Below, one piece after another: positions 11,806-23,283 of a DNA stretch of 64,000 nucleotides. A program made the position numbers and the translations under genes. The notes beneath the pieces are model-generated. The model did no database searches. It was given only the letters and a program-made list of their open reading frames with translations, and was not told the DNA's origin. The DNA comes from Gentiana macrophylla (lineage: Eukaryota; Streptophyta; Magnoliopsida; Gentianales; Gentianaceae): the NCBI GenBank assembly GCA_026214975.1, contig CM047806.1:101971897-102035896 (forward strand). The letters are read 5' to 3'. Each line of letters starts with the position of its first letter. Within the stretch, counting starts at the first letter, position 1.

Positions 11806-12075
11806 TTGGTTTGTCCTTTAGCAAAGTTGACTCGTTTACCATTTTCTAAAAGTTCTATTTCCAGTACATCCCCATTTCATTTAATCCATGTTGATATTTG
11901 GGGTGGTTATAGCGTACCATCCATTACGGGCGCTCAATATATGCTTACCATCATCGACGATTATACTAGATGCACATGGGGATATCTTTTGCGTCATAAA
12001 TCTGATGCTAGACCTTTTTTGATCAAATTTATTGTTAAAACACAGATGAGAAACTTGCAGTTTAAGAAAGATTAA
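11806..12075 (+). pseudogene. Copia integrase fragment
   Basis: The frame encodes a truncated Ty1/copia GAG-pre-integrase and integrase start: CPLAKLTRLPFSKSSIS followed by PFHLIHVDIWGGYSVPSITG and FLTIVDDY-like MLTIIDDYTRCTWGYLL. The first two catalytic-region aspartates (HVDIWG, IIDDY) are visible. The fragment is cut on the left by the solo-LTR-like segment and on the right by LTR sequence of a minus-strand element. Confidence 0.85.
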
Positions 12076-12640
12076 AAAAATAAGCAATGCAAACATAAAG
12101 TATGGCGGAAAAGATAAAACACAGAAACAAAGAAAACACAGTGATTTAACGTGGTTTACGGCGTTGTGCCAACTACTCGACGGACAGAAAATGAGATATT
12201 TTATTATGCACAAAGTTACAAGGATTTTCACACACTTGTGAAAGACACACATTGCATTGATTACAACAATGGTATTTATAGGCACAAATCCCTAACCCTA
12301 ACCGTCATAAGATTTTGTTGGAATTGTCATAAATACCCCAGATGTGGACCCCAGCTTCAGTTGTTATCCACCAGATAAAAACTCAGCTCAAAACTGACTT
12401 TCCTGGACTTGTAATCAATCGCTTTCGATGATCGAACTCAATATACTCAAAGAAAAACTCAAAGCAGACCAAAATCGACGGTGACTTGAAGAAACTCTGT
12501 TTGCACTTCACTAAAACTGACTTTCATAGAACTGAATATACTTACTGAACTGACCATCATTCTCAGTCCCAATTTCTCAGATTAGTTCCACCAGTTTATT
12601 CATCAGTTTAGAGATCAAGTCACCATAACTGACAAATCTC
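12076..12640 (-). mobile_element. 3' LTR of a second minus-strand Copia (approximate)
   Basis: On the minus strand, the Copia RNase H (12,780-13,135) is followed by TCAAGGTGGAGATTTG, a polypurine-like tract, and then TGTCAGTTATGG, taken as the LTR start. The segment extends down to the integrase fragment at about 12,075. It contains a TATTTATAGGCACAAATCCC region consistent with a promoter. The far end is inferred from where the other Copia fragment stops. Confidence 0.5.
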
Positions 12641-12779
12641 CACCTTGACTAGAACTCCCATTCACAGTCAACCAGAAAGCATAATCAGACGTACTCGTAC
12701 CAGATGCATTCATCAATGCCAAGATGTACTTGTACTAGACTTCTCCATAGAATCCACTCAAGTTCATATGTCCTCAGCT

Positions 12780-13135
12780 AAGTATCCAGATTTCTTTTTA
12801 TAAGTTTTGAATATTCAACAAGTTCAGACACAACTGAAACTTGCTCTGCTGAACTGGTTTAGTGAACATATCAGCAGGATTATCCTTGGTGATGATCTTC
12901 TTCACTAGAACCCTCTTCTCATTTCTCAAAAATGATACCTCACACCAATATGCTTAGTTCTCTCATGATGAACCTGATCCTTAGCTAGACAAATTGCACT
13001 CAAACTGTCACAATAAATCTCAACTTGATCTTGATGTAGCCCCAAATCACTGACTAGTCCCTTCAACCAGATACCCTCTTTGGCTAGTTCATTAAGAGCC
13101 ATATACTCAGCTTCAGTAGTTGATAAAGCCACTGT
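12780..13135 (-). pseudogene. Copia RNase H fragment
   Basis: The intact frame 13,132-12,926 reads STTEAEYMALNELAKEGIWL and ends HHERTKHIGVRYHF, the RNase H domain of Ty1/copia with its TEAEY motif. In another frame, to about 12,790, the C-terminal DNPADMFTKPV motif follows. The rest of the element is absent upstream. Confidence 0.88.
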
Positions 13136-13149
13136 TGGCTAATGAGTTT

Positions 13150-13250
13150 CTGTCTAGCTGACAACTGAATTCCCCAATATGAAAACATAACCAGTCATTG
13201 AGAAAACATAACCAGTCATTCCCCAATATGAAAACATAACCAGATACCCT
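13150..13250. repeat. Short tandem repeat cluster
   Basis: GAAAACATAACCAGTCATT and CCCCAATATGAAAACATAAC alternate, giving about three copies in 90 bases. The final copy runs into a repeat of the Copia-derived AGATACCCTCTTTGGCTA sequence also seen at 13,068, which suggests a small local duplication. Confidence 0.75.
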
Positions 13251-13252
13251 CT

Positions 13253-13573
13253 TTGGCTATTCCATCGGCGCCATCATCAAGCACTTTCGACCCATCCTTT
13301 AGGTATAAGATTCAGAAGGCCACTCACGATATTATGGGGAGCCACGGGTTTTCCTCAGTTTTGACACAAAGCAGTGTGGAGTATATCTACCGAGAGTACG
13401 GGATAAATCATGAAGAATTTGCTCCCTTGCTTCCCGCAGAGCCCCGTCCCCTTGCTTCCCATCCCCTAGGGGGACAATTTGCGGTTTACGAGGCCCAGTT
13501 GAAAGCGGGTCTGAGGCTACCGTTGTGCCCGGCGTTGGTGGCAGCATTGAGACTCCCAGAATATGAAGATTGA
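13253..13573 (+). pseudogene. Fragment of plant gypsy-type transposon protein
   Basis: A 106-aa frame with FAVYEAQLKAGLRLPLCPAL near its C-terminus resembles the plant 'putative gypsy type transposon' domain, which typically has FxxYxxxxxxGLRLPLHPF. It ends just inside the adjacent LTR-like segment, so it is a truncated piece. Function is unknown; the assignment rests on this one motif. Confidence 0.45.
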
Positions 13574-14287
13574 TGATCCAAAAATTGTCTCCTCTCAATT
13601 TAGGGGAAACTCCCAGAATATGAAGATTGAAACGAGGAGGTTGTTTGGGGGGTGATTTAAACTGCACTTGAGATGTCGTTTCTCACGCTGCCTACGTATC
13701 CAATGATAGAATTGGAATCAAGTCTCCGTAGTTCCTTAGGGAATGTTTATATAGAGGGGCTTGTGCCCTAGGGTTTAATGTGGCGTGTCTATGATGGATA
13801 CTGGTCAACGTGTTCCCTAAGGAAAAGATTATGATTAATTAATCCCCTTGATCTTAGGAGATAAGTATGATATTTGAATATTCGCAATAAATGATTAAAA
13901 TTGGAGTCTTTATGGCTCAGGATTCTTTAGTAGTTATCTGTTTAACGTGGGAATACGACTAAGGACCAACTCTGGCCGACCTATGTGACCTGATCCGACT
14001 TACAGGGATCGGGGGGAAATAGCCGAACTGTCATGAGCTTGGAGTGAACAGCGGATCCGAGAGGGACTTATCTTGACCGATAAGGTTAGTTAGACAAGTG
14101 TTGGCCGACCCTCACTAGTCGGGGCTAGATTCGGTCCTGGTCTGGAGGTCGGTTCTAGGTATGGCCGACACGGAAGAGAAGGGATGGCCACCCAGATCGG
14201 GTCGCCCGACGTCTGTTCTCTCTCAATACTGAGTGTTGAGCCACAGAAGAGGTGCCACGTCGGTAGGTCCATTTTTTGGCAGCATCA
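13571..14287. mobile_element. LTR-like segment related to the 28-kb insert
   Basis: The segment starts TGATGATCC and ends GGCAGCATCA. It shares order and words with the 587-bp element at 28,068-28,654, including GCCTACGTATCC, GGAATCAAG, CGTAGTTCC and TTTATAGAG. That relative has clear ends, so this is probably a diverged LTR of the same family. No matching target duplication was found, so it may be truncated or part of the neighbouring fragment. Confidence 0.55.
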
Positions 14288-14717
14288 ATACCCAATCAAA
14301 TGGGCTCCCGGTATGGCCAGGGCGCCTAAATTAGTGCCAGGGCATTTCTAATAAACTGACAGAATTGCCCTTGTTTAAATCTTTCAGGGAAACGAATGAA
14401 CGAACCATCTACAGCGCCTCCAATGCAAGATGCAGGCAGTATTTTTCTACAGTAGCTGCTTGACTCTAAATCTCCTTCACATATGCAGCATCAAGGAAAT
14501 AGAACAAACATAAAATAGAATGGAAGGAGAATGAACAGGGAAAATGAATTAAATAAAAAATAGAAAAAATTGATTATTAAAATGAAGTTCCCTCGTCAAT
14601 GTTTGGTGAATGCTTCATGTATTGGACTGTTGTGGCCTGTGGGTGAGATTCCATTTCCATTTAGGATTCAAAATCTAGATCTAATATGGCTATTCTTTTC
14701 AGGATTGCTTTCGATAA
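14288..14717. other. Host DNA left of the Athila-like element
   Basis: No recognisable gene. Its right end continues, across the gypsy insertion, into 28,726-28,904. Pieces such as TCTTTTCAGGATTGC look like splice acceptors but no exon could be confirmed. Confidence 0.35.
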
Positions 14718-15072
14718 CAGGATGATGAGAGTCAACTTTACTTTGCTCCGGTGCATATTTCAACCCCCGTTTACGGGACTTTTGGCTCATCCCGGGCAAC
14801 TCTAGGCCATGTTAAGGAAGAAAACACACAATGCATTCACTTTGCGGTAAACCATCATATAGATGGCAAACCTTGCTATTTGACGAAGTTTTTAGTCCTT
14901 TCGAGTCCTATTTATCTTGCGAGATTATGCTCGGTATCTGTTTAGATATCATGACGCAGGATATAGGTGCTCGTAAGCCTGGAAGATAAGGTATTGAGCT
15001 CATAAAGGCAAGACCGAGGTTCGGGGATGGGAAAAGCTGAAGAAAATGTGCAGAAGCTTATGGAATGCAGTC

Positions 15073-15330
15073 AATGCGTACGCATTCTAAGCAATCCGTA
15101 CGCATCCTTGGTACAGGATGCAAAGGCTTGGAGAATCAGGAACAATGCGTAGCATTGCGTATAATGCGTACGCATTCCAGAAGCAGCAGCAAGTCAAGGA
15201 TTTGGGGGCAAAACATACAATGCGTACGCATGCAGGGCAATGCGTACGCATCCATCTCAGCAGGATCAAGTTTTCCCAAACAGCCACAGGGCAATGCGTG
15301 CGCATTCAAACATGAATGTGTACGCATTGG
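15073..15330. repeat. Palindrome array TGCGTACGCA in the LTR
   Basis: Four perfect copies of the decamer TGCGTACGCA (at 15,075, 15,165, 15,221 and 15,241), two of them within the 14-base palindrome AATGCGTACGCATT, plus about four degenerate copies such as TGCGTGCGCA and TGTGTACGCA. The array lies just upstream of the likely TATA box at 15,358. Reading frames through it give repeated MRTH/NAYA/CVRI peptides, which are a by-product of the repeat. Confidence 0.95.
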
Positions 15331-15354
15331 ACAGTGTAAAGAGTAATTTTCAGG

Positions 15355-15366
15355 CACATATAAATA
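15355..15366 (+). promoter_or_regulatory. Likely LTR TATA box
   Basis: ATATAAATAGAGG sits about 25 bases after the last palindrome of the array; the same sequence is conserved in the 3' LTR at about 27,313. It is the best candidate core promoter of the element. Confidence 0.55.
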
Positions 15367-16428
15367 GAGGTTTTGCACAGATTTGGATATACTTTGGATA
15401 CTACACTTAACTAGAATTCTCTTCCTCATACCCTTTCACCCCTTTTAGGTCGAATTCCCCTCTTTTCATCCTTAGATTCATTTCTACACTAGTAATTACA
15501 TAGAATTAGCATAATCTAGCTCAAACTTCTTCTCTATTCTTGGAATTTTGTCATTTTGGTTCTTCTGCATCATCATTTGACATCGGGTGATGTTGGATCT
15601 TGATGTAACCCAGATTTTGCTACGATTTTGGTAACCAATTTCAGTTTCTATTTCATTTATGGCTCTAATTTTATCTTTAATTGTTATTTTTAGTTTTATT
15701 ATGAGTAGCTAAACATCTCATAGTCAAATCATGTGAAGATTGATGAAATCACTCTATAATTGATGAAATATGGAATGGGTAGTGCTTAATTGTTGTTATA
15801 TTAACGAATTCATGTCTTAAAACTTGTTATCAATGCTTGAATTAGACTGTACACCTAGTTCATTAAAACACACAACTTTTATAAATGTATGTTGCGAAGG
15901 GGTGTGGGAAAAGGGGTTTTAAGATCATTCCTTATAATCAACTGAGTTGTTTAGATTGATTAGGGAGTGAGGTTCAATCGGTTGTGAAATCGAGCAACTC
16001 TAGTGCGTTAAACTTGTTTCGGTCAATTAAATTCTTATAGGCGGACTGTTGAACCGGGCAAAGGGTGTTCGATTGTTGCATGGTGTCTTACACTAGCTTA
16101 GGAGTTTGCACCCATGAATGAGTCGATATAAGTATAGGTTGGTAGGTTGGTTAATCCCATTCCCGAGTTCATCGATTAGAGGGGCGAAAGTAATCAATTG
16201 GATCATGGTTTGGCTATGTCTCATTCTCTTTTTAGTATCTTTAGTTTATATTTCGTTTTAGTGTAATTGAACTTGAAACATCATGATTGACTTAAACTAA
16301 ATCCGAAAACGACTTTGGTATTCGATAAATTCCTCGTGGGATACGACCTTGCTCGCTACTATAGTGCATCCGACTCGGTACACTGCCGATCAAAGTTGGA
16401 CCGTCACTATTTTGGCCATCAAGTTTTC

Positions 16429-16445
16429 TGGCGCCGTTGCCGGGG
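16429..16445 (+). promoter_or_regulatory. Primer-binding site, tRNA-Asp
   Basis: TGGCGCCGTTGCCGGGG is complementary to the 3' end of plant tRNA-Asp (CCCCGGCAACGGCGCCA). It lies eight bases after the LTR end and marks where minus-strand cDNA synthesis starts. Confidence 0.95.
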
Positions 16446-16657
16446 AATTGATCGCTATCTTTTAAGTCATTGGAAGACTTAGGCTTAGGTTGTTTTTTTT
16501 TTAATTTTACTGTTTTCGTGTTGTTTGCTTCTTGTAGTGTATGCCCCGAAGCTCAAAAGAACCTTTGCTTCCATACAATCCAGAGATTGAGGCTTTGGCT
16601 AGACACCGAAATGCTTTGCGAAACAAGGCGGTTCTAGTTGAAGAAGTTACTCAATAG

Positions 16658-18490
16658 TTGGAAAGTGAGAGTTCTAGTTCCGAGAGCTCGATTATGGCTA
16701 CGGGAAATGAAGATCTTGAGTTTGACCGGGGTATGGAACGAGAAAGAAGTGTGAATCGGTTTGAGGGAAGGGATACTACTCAATATCAAGGTCAGCCATC
16801 AAATTTGATTTCCCCAAGAATGGAACCTCTACCTAGAGAAGGGAATATTATGCGAAGTCCCTCATTGACCAATCACTTTCAACAAAGAACCAATATCCCT
16901 CTCCAAACTCCACAAATCCCTCAAACACAACAACCTCCACAAATGGATCCCCAATTCCTTCAACAATATCAACAAATTATGATGCAAATGGCTCAATTTA
17001 ATCCTATGATGAATCCCATGATGAACCCTATGATGAACCAATTCTCTCAAATGGCCAACCCCTATGCCCAACAGTTCATCCCTCAAGCTAATCATCAAGC
17101 CAATCCTCAACCAAATCCCATAGTAAACCCTCAACCATGTATTCCTCAACCTCAAGTAAACCAAGCGGGAAATCGACCGGTAAGACTTTGTAGAGATTAT
17201 GTGACACCAATGGCCACCACAGGCCATAGTCCTATTCGAGTACCGGCCGTTGTGGCTAATAACTTGGAGATAAGGCAACATGTTTGGCATTTACTTGGGG
17301 ACAATGCTCAATTTGAGGGAAAGGTGACAGATGACCCGAATACCTTCATCAATAATTTTCTTGAGGTATGCAAAATAGTGAAGATAAATGGGGTTGGTGA
17401 GGAAGCGGTTCGGCTACTTTTGTTCCCTTTTGCTCTAAAAGGAAAAGCGAGGGAGTGGTATTCATCTTTGGCTCATGACTCTCTCCACACATGGGAACAA
17501 GTTGCAAGTACATTTTTGCTCAAATACTTTCCACCATCGAAGGCTCTCGACTTGAAGTTTGACATTTCTAATTTTGAGCAACTATTGGGTGAAGATTTGT
17601 TTGAGGCATAGGACCGGTTCAAAACTATGTTACGGAAATGCCCTCAACATGGATTCGAAGCATATGACCAAGTGCATCTATTTTATAGAAATTTGGATGG
17701 TAGTTCAATGCAACAACTGAATGGGGTATGTGGAGGATCCATCATGGATGTAGCACCGGATGTGGCATTGGCCACCATTGAGAGGATTTGTGAGAATAAT
17801 AGGCAATGGAGTTCGGGAAGACGGCTATTAAAGCATAAAAAGCCATTTGTAACCGCCGTGGTAGATGAGCCCGAAAGGAACTCCGAGTTGCATAATAAGG
17901 TGTTAGCCATGGAACAAAAAGTTGATGATTTGGCTTTAGAGAACAAGAAGGCTCGGTTATGTCATCTTTGTGGTTGTGAACATTTGGCTACAAATTGTAC
18001 ATCTCCAAATACACCACAAACAACCGTGCCAATGAAAGCTCAAGTAGCACCTCAAGCCGGTACCTTAGTGGCTAATGCGAATTCATTGCAACAATCTTTG
18101 ATGAATGCCTACGCTTTAAGGCAATTGAATGCGGGGCAAATGGTATTCAACCCTCTCACCACCTATAGTAATCCGGTTGTTGAACCTATGGATTTGAGCT
18201 TGATGTTGGACACACAACCCTATGAAGCTAACTATGTGGGGCAAGGGCATGTCCAAAACTATGACTTCCAAGGAGCTCCACAAAATTGGCGTGAGAATCC
18301 TAATTTGACTTGGGGTCGTGGTCCGAATCAAGGGCAATCTTCTAGAAATGAACAAGGCCCTTCTTATCAAGGCAATCAAGCTCCATGACAACAACAATCC
18401 GGAACTTATCAACATCCGAATGCTCATCAAAACTACTCTCAAGGAAGCTATTCTCAACCCCCACCAATGGCTCCTATTCCACAAAAGCTC
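16658..18490 (+). pseudogene. Gag of the Athila-like element, interrupted
   Basis: Capsid/nucleocapsid precursor. The first part (16,658-17,611) has an N/Q/P-rich N-terminus with MMNPMMN repeats, then the gag core LFPFALKGKAREWYSSLAHD and WEQVASTFLLKYFPPSKA. A TAG at 17,609 replaces an expected Trp codon in the conserved DRFK block; the same frame continues to 18,388 with RKCPQHGFEAYDQVHLFYRN and a cysteine/histidine stretch (CHLCGCEHLATNC). A TGA at 18,386 and a frameshift near 18,485 then disconnect it from pol. An upstream ATG at 16,541 opens a short related frame (MPRSSKEPLL), so the true start may be there. Confidence 0.88.
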
Positions 18491-20213
18491 TTCCGATATT
18501 CTCTTGGAGCAAATTAACAAGACATTGCAAGAGAATGGAAGAATGCTCCAAGATCAAGGTCGGGAATTGAGAGACATCAAGACAAATGCCAATAACACCA
18601 CAGCCACATTCCAATCGGAAATACGGAATCTTGAGACTCAAGTGGGTCAATTGACCGAAAATGCAAATACCGCACCGGTTGGAGGCTTACCAAGTAACAA
18701 CATGAGAAATCTCAAGGGTGTGAATGCTATCTCTACAAGAAGTGGCAAGGTGGTTGGTAGTGACGTTGGGGTGAGGAAAAGCGTTGAAGATCATGGTAAA
18801 AGCAAAGTGGATGATATGGTAGAAAATTATAGTGAAGATCAAGTTGTTGGAGAGCAAGATAGTGACACTCATAAGCAAGTTGAGGAGGCACCGAAAGCGA
18901 GTAGAAAAGGGGACACAACCACTTCCAATCCACAAAGGAAAGGTACAAGTAGCAATGGTATGAATACTTCTTCTACACCTTTTGATTTGAGTACTTTACC
19001 TTTTCCCCCTAGAGGTCCTAAGAAAGATGTGTTAACCAAGAGTCAAAACAAGTTCCTTGACATCTTGCGCAAGGTTGAGATAAATATCCCTTTGGTTGAT
19101 GCTATAGCTAACATGCCTTCGTATGTTAAGTTTTTGAAGAGGATATTGTCCAATAAGGCCAAGATGGATGAGGTCGTGTGCCTAAATGAAGAATGCTCCG
19201 CGGTCTTTCAAAACAAGCTTCCGCCTAAAAAGAATGATCCCGGATGTTTTTCTATCCCTTGCACCATTGGCTCTATTAGGTTCCCGAAAGCTTTGTGTGA
19301 CCTAGGTGCTAGTGTGAATCTCATGCCTAGGAGTATCTATGAGAGGTTGGGCCTAGGTAGGTTGACCGAGACCAATATGACTTTACAAATGGCCGACCGG
19401 ACCCTTAAGAGACCTATGGGAATATTGGAAGATGTACTAGTTCAAGTTGATAAGTTTGTGTTCCCGGCCGACTTTGTCATGCTAGATGTTGCGGAGGACC
19501 CTAGAAATTCACTTTTTCTAGGAAGACCTTTTCTTGCCACCGGGAGTGCTAATGTAGATGTAGCAAAAGGTGATATTACGATGAGAGTGAGGGATGAGAG
19601 TGTGACCATGAATGTATTTGATGCCATTAAGTGCCCCCATGATAATGTTGAGGAATGTGATGATGTTGAATCTATATTTTCTTGTGTTTCCAAAGTTGCT
19701 AACATGCAGGGATATCAAGAGCCGATGGAGGAGTTCTTAATGAAATCTAGCTTAATTCATGACGATAATGAAGCATTGCGAGAAGCGGCTTGTGAGTTGG
19801 AGGCAACGCCTTTTCTTGAGGCGTCATGGCATAAGTACTTGAAGCTTGGCCTAAACAGTGAGAAGATGAAGCCGTCCATTGAGGAGCCACCAAAGGATTT
19901 GGAACTAAAGCCACTCCCGGAGCACCTTAAGTATGCTTTTCTTGAGTCCGAAAATTTGTTGCCTTTGATTATTTCTACGGCACTAACATCTTTGCAGGAA
20001 GAAAAGCTAATGAAAGTGCTAAGGAGTCATAAGAAAGCCTTTGGATGGAATATGGTTGATATCCGGGGTATTAGCCCCGAGATTTGCAAGCACAAGATCA
20101 TCTTGGAGGAAGATGTTAAACCGGTGAGGCAATGTCAACGAAGGCTTAATCCACACCTTCAAGAGGTGGTGCGTAATGATGTGGTGAAGATGCTAGAGCA
20201 TGGAATCATCTAA
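18491..20213 (+). pseudogene. Gag C-terminus, protease and start of RT
   Basis: Open frame with, in order: a coiled-coil-like stretch (LRDIKTNANN, IRNLETQVGQL), an acidic linker, an aspartic protease (CDLGASVNLMPRSIYERLGL, later SLFLGRPFL) and the beginning of reverse transcriptase (RSHKKAFGW, DIRGISPEICKHKI). The protease active site reads DLGA rather than DTG/DSG, which is usual for Athila-type elements. The frame ends with TAA at 20,211 after MLEHGII, a premature stop inside the polymerase. Confidence 0.9.
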
Positions 20214-21580
20214 ACCATATCGGATAGTGAGTGGGTGAGCCCTACTCAAATGGTTCCTAAAAAGGGAGGTATGACTGTTCAACCCAATGAAAACAATGAA
20301 ATGATCCCTACCCGTTTAGTTAACGGTTATCGTGTTTACATTGATTATCGAAAGTTGAATGATGCCACTAGGAAAGATCACTTCCCTTTGCCTTTTATTG
20401 ATCAAATGCTAGAGAGGTTAAGTGGTCATGCTTTTTATTGCTTTCTCGATGGTTTTAGTGGCTTTCTCAAATTTGCATTGATCCTAAGGACCATGAGAAA
20501 ACTACATTTACATGTCCCTATGGTACCTTTGCATTTAGACGGATGCCTTTTGGGTTGTGTAATGCACCCATGACATTCCAAAGATGCATGACGGCTATCT
20601 TTGCGGGACATGATTAAGAAATTCTTGGAAGTCTTTATGGATGACTTTAGTGTGTTTGGAGACTCCTTTGATGATTGTTTGAGTAATCTTGATAAAGTTT
20701 TGCAAAGGTGTGAAGACACCAATCTTGTGCTTAATTGGGAAAAGTGTCATTTCATGGTAGAAGAGGGCACAGTGTTAGGCCATAAGATTTCACGTAGGGG
20801 GATTGAAGTTGATAGGGCCAAGGTTGTGGCAATTGAGAAATTGCCCGTCCCCACGAACTTGAAGACCCTTTGGGCTTTTCTTGGTCATTCGGGTTTTTAC
20901 CGGAGTTTTATCAAGAATTTCTCCAAGATTGCTAGGCCACTTACACTCTTGCTCACAAAAGACACACCCTTCATTTTCACTCAAGAGTGCGTTGATGCTT
21001 TTCACATGCCTAACAAGTTATTAGTAACCGCACCGATTCTAGTTGCACCTGATTGGTCACGTGAGTTTGAGGTTATGTGTGATGCTAGTGACACTGCCGT
21101 AGGGGCTGTTTTAGGGCAGAAAGTTGATAAGATATTTAAGCCTATTTACTATTCTAGTCACACACTTAATCCCGCACAATCCAAGTATGCCACGACCGAA
21201 AAGGAATTGCTTGCTGTTGTTTTTGCTTTTGATAAGTTTCGGTCGTATTTAGTTGGGTCAAAAAAGTGATAGTGCATACCGATCATGCTGCATTGAGGTA
21301 CTTGTTTGCAAAGCAAGTGGCAAAACCCCGTTTATTGTGGTGGATTTTGCTTCTTCAAGAGTTTTATGTGCAGATTAAGGATCGGAAGGGTTGTGAAAAT
21401 GTGGTGGCTGATCACTTGAGTCGTATGCCGTTAGATGAGGAAGTAGAAAAGTTTGAGAGGGAAATCAATGAGTCCTTCCCGGATGAGCAGTTGATGGCAG
21501 TTGATGCGATACTACCGGTGAAAAGGAATGCTCATGAGCAACGGGGTAGGTATAGTGACCCGTGGTATGCTCCGTTGTGA
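20214..21580 (+). pseudogene. Reverse transcriptase and RNase H, broken
   Basis: Continues the polymerase: SEWVSPTQMVPKKGG, YRVYIDYRKLNDATRKDHFP and PFIDQMLERLSG, then a frameshift near 20,455. The catalytic FMDDFSVFG is at about 20,637-20,660, intact. The thumb and RNase H follow ([45 protein letters not shown]), interrupted by a TGA at 21,267, then TDHAALRYL and [10 protein letters not shown] to 21,430. At least four frame disruptions make it non-functional. Confidence 0.9.
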
Positions 21581-21599
21581 ACTATCTTGCTTGTGGTTA

Positions 21600-22904
21600 T
21601 GTGGATCCTAGTTTGAAGGATTACCAACGTAAGAAGTTATATAGTGATATTCGATTCTACTTGTAGGATGACCCATATCTCTTTAGACGTTGCTCGGATG
21701 GCATAATTAGGAGGTGTGTGCATGGTAGCGAGATTAGGAACATCCTTTCGTTTTGCCATGACCGGAAGCCAGTGGTCATCTTGCGGGAGACAAAACCGCT
21801 CTCAAAGTGCTCCAAAGTGGCTTTTATTGGCCAACCATCTTTCGTGACTCATATGCCTATGTGAAAGCTTGTGACGCATGTCAATGGGTAGGTAGGATAT
21901 CTAGGAGAAATGAGATGCCCCAAAAGCCAATCTTAGAGTGTGAAGTGTTTGATGTTTGGGGGCTGGACTTTATGGGACCTTATCCTTCATCGTATAACAA
22001 TAAGTATATCCTAGTTGCGTGTGATTATGTGTCGAAATAGGTAGAAGCCATAGCATCCCCTACTAATGATATGAATGTGGTCATCCGGTTTATTAAAAAG
22101 AATATATTTGCTCGTTTCAAGGTGCCACATGCTATAATTAGTGATAACGGTAGTCACTTCCACAACCGTCCATTTAACACTCTTCTAGCCAAGTATGGGG
22201 TCAAACATAAGTTAGGGACAGCCTATCACCCCCAAACTAGTGGCCAAGTGGAAGTGAGTAACCGGGGGATTAAGCGTATCCTTGAGAAAACCGTTAATTC
22301 ACACCCTAAGGATTGGGCCAATAAGTTAGATGATGCGTTATGGGCCCTTAGAACAGCCTTTAAGACTCCCAAAGGTATGTCCCCTTACATGTTGGTAGAT
22401 GGGAAGTCTTGTCACCTACCTGTAGAGATCGAGCATAAGGCATATTGGGCCACCCGGTTCCTAAACTTGGATGATGGTCTAGTTGGTGAGAGGTAGTTGG
22501 CACAGTTGAATGAGTTGGATGAGTTTCGCCTTAGAGCTTACGAGAGTGCGAGGGACTATAAGGAAAAGACTAAGTTACTTCATGATAGAGCCATTAAGCC
22601 TCGAGAGTTTAAGGAAGGTGACGAAGTCCTCCTCTATAACACTCGCCTTCACATTTTCCAAGGCAAACTCAAATATCGGTGGTCGGGTCCTTATATAGTT
22701 TCTAAGGTCTACCCCTCTGGTGCCGTCGAAATCATTCACCCAACCAAGGGGACATTTGTTACAAATGGTCTTCGGTCGAAGAAGTATGAAAGATTACATT
22801 TCGATGAGGCACTCGAGGTTATCCTCCTTAAGGATCCAATCCCTTGTGTTGGTTCGTGTGAGTCTTGTCAAGGACTAAAACCTGACCAAATTCAAATCAT
22901 TTAA
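21600..22904 (+). pseudogene. Integrase of the Athila-like element, broken
   Basis: The zinc-binding region is visible across frames ([14 protein letters not shown], then ACDACQWVG). The D,D-35-E core has the first Asp in [12 protein letters not shown], the second in [14 protein letters not shown] and the Glu in [13 protein letters not shown]. In-frame TAG codons interrupt at 22,038 (expected Trp in VSKW) and 22,494. The C-terminal part (GDEVLLYNTRLHIF, KYRWSGPYIVSKVYPSGAVE) is intact and ends at 22,904. No chromodomain is present, as expected for Athila. Confidence 0.92.
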
Positions 22905-23064
22905 TTCCATCAAACTTCTTTCTATCCACCAATCTCATCTTTGTGTCAACGGCAACCCACCCTTTCTCTGTTTTTGAGTAGTTTTTTTAGGTGTTAGAGG
23001 TGATCTCAGGTGATAAAGTGGGAGTCTAAGCTAAAAAAATGAAGTTTTGGTGAAACCCAATTTA

Positions 23065-23283
23065 TGCGTACGCATTCATATCAATGCGCACGTATTCCAA
23101 AACCAGAGAGTCAACAGAGAGTTCAGTGTTTTCAATGCATACGCATTGTTTTGGATGCGTACGCATTCTTCATCCAGAGAGTCAAGAGCCATCAAGCAAT
23201 GCGTACTCATTCCTTCAACAGAGGCCATTCCTCCTCTTCCTTCTTTCGTCCAATGCGTACGCATTGTCCCTAATGCGTACGCA
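23065..23283. repeat. Second TGCGTACGCA palindrome array, between pol and ORF3
   Basis: Perfect TGCGTACGCA copies at 23,065, 23,156, 23,254 and 23,274, plus degenerate ones (TGCATACGCA at 23,136; TGCGTACTCA near 23,200). The same motif as in the LTR is repeated in the spacer upstream of the env-position ORF, with CTATTTAAACATAG, a TATA-like sequence, directly after it. The arrangement copies the LTR layout and suggests a second transcription unit. Confidence 0.93.

Larger units (their letters stand above)
14723..16421 (+). repeat. 5' LTR of the Athila-like element (1,699 bp)
   Basis: Starts TGATGAGAGTCAAC after the CAGGA duplication and ends TTTTGGCCATCA, eight bases before the primer site. 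It matches 26,673-28,720 over most of its length. A block at 14.73-14.95 kb, the palindrome array at 15.07-15.33 kb and the end at 16.28-16.42 kb are all shared. A TATAAATAGAGG box at about 15,358 is a likely promoter TATA. The 3' LTR lacks about 300 bases present here around 15.74-15.98 kb. Confidence 0.92.

Noticed and set aside
15065..15429. Several overlapping frames with MRTH/NAYA/CVRI repeats (also at 23.05-23.4 kb and 26.98-27.4 kb)
   Set aside because: They are translations of the TGCGTACGCA palindromes in an LTR or spacer, open on both strands because the motif has no stop codon.
15073..23283. CRISPR-like array
   Set aside because: The repeats are only 10-14 bases, palindromic, unevenly spaced and in a eukaryotic retrotransposon.
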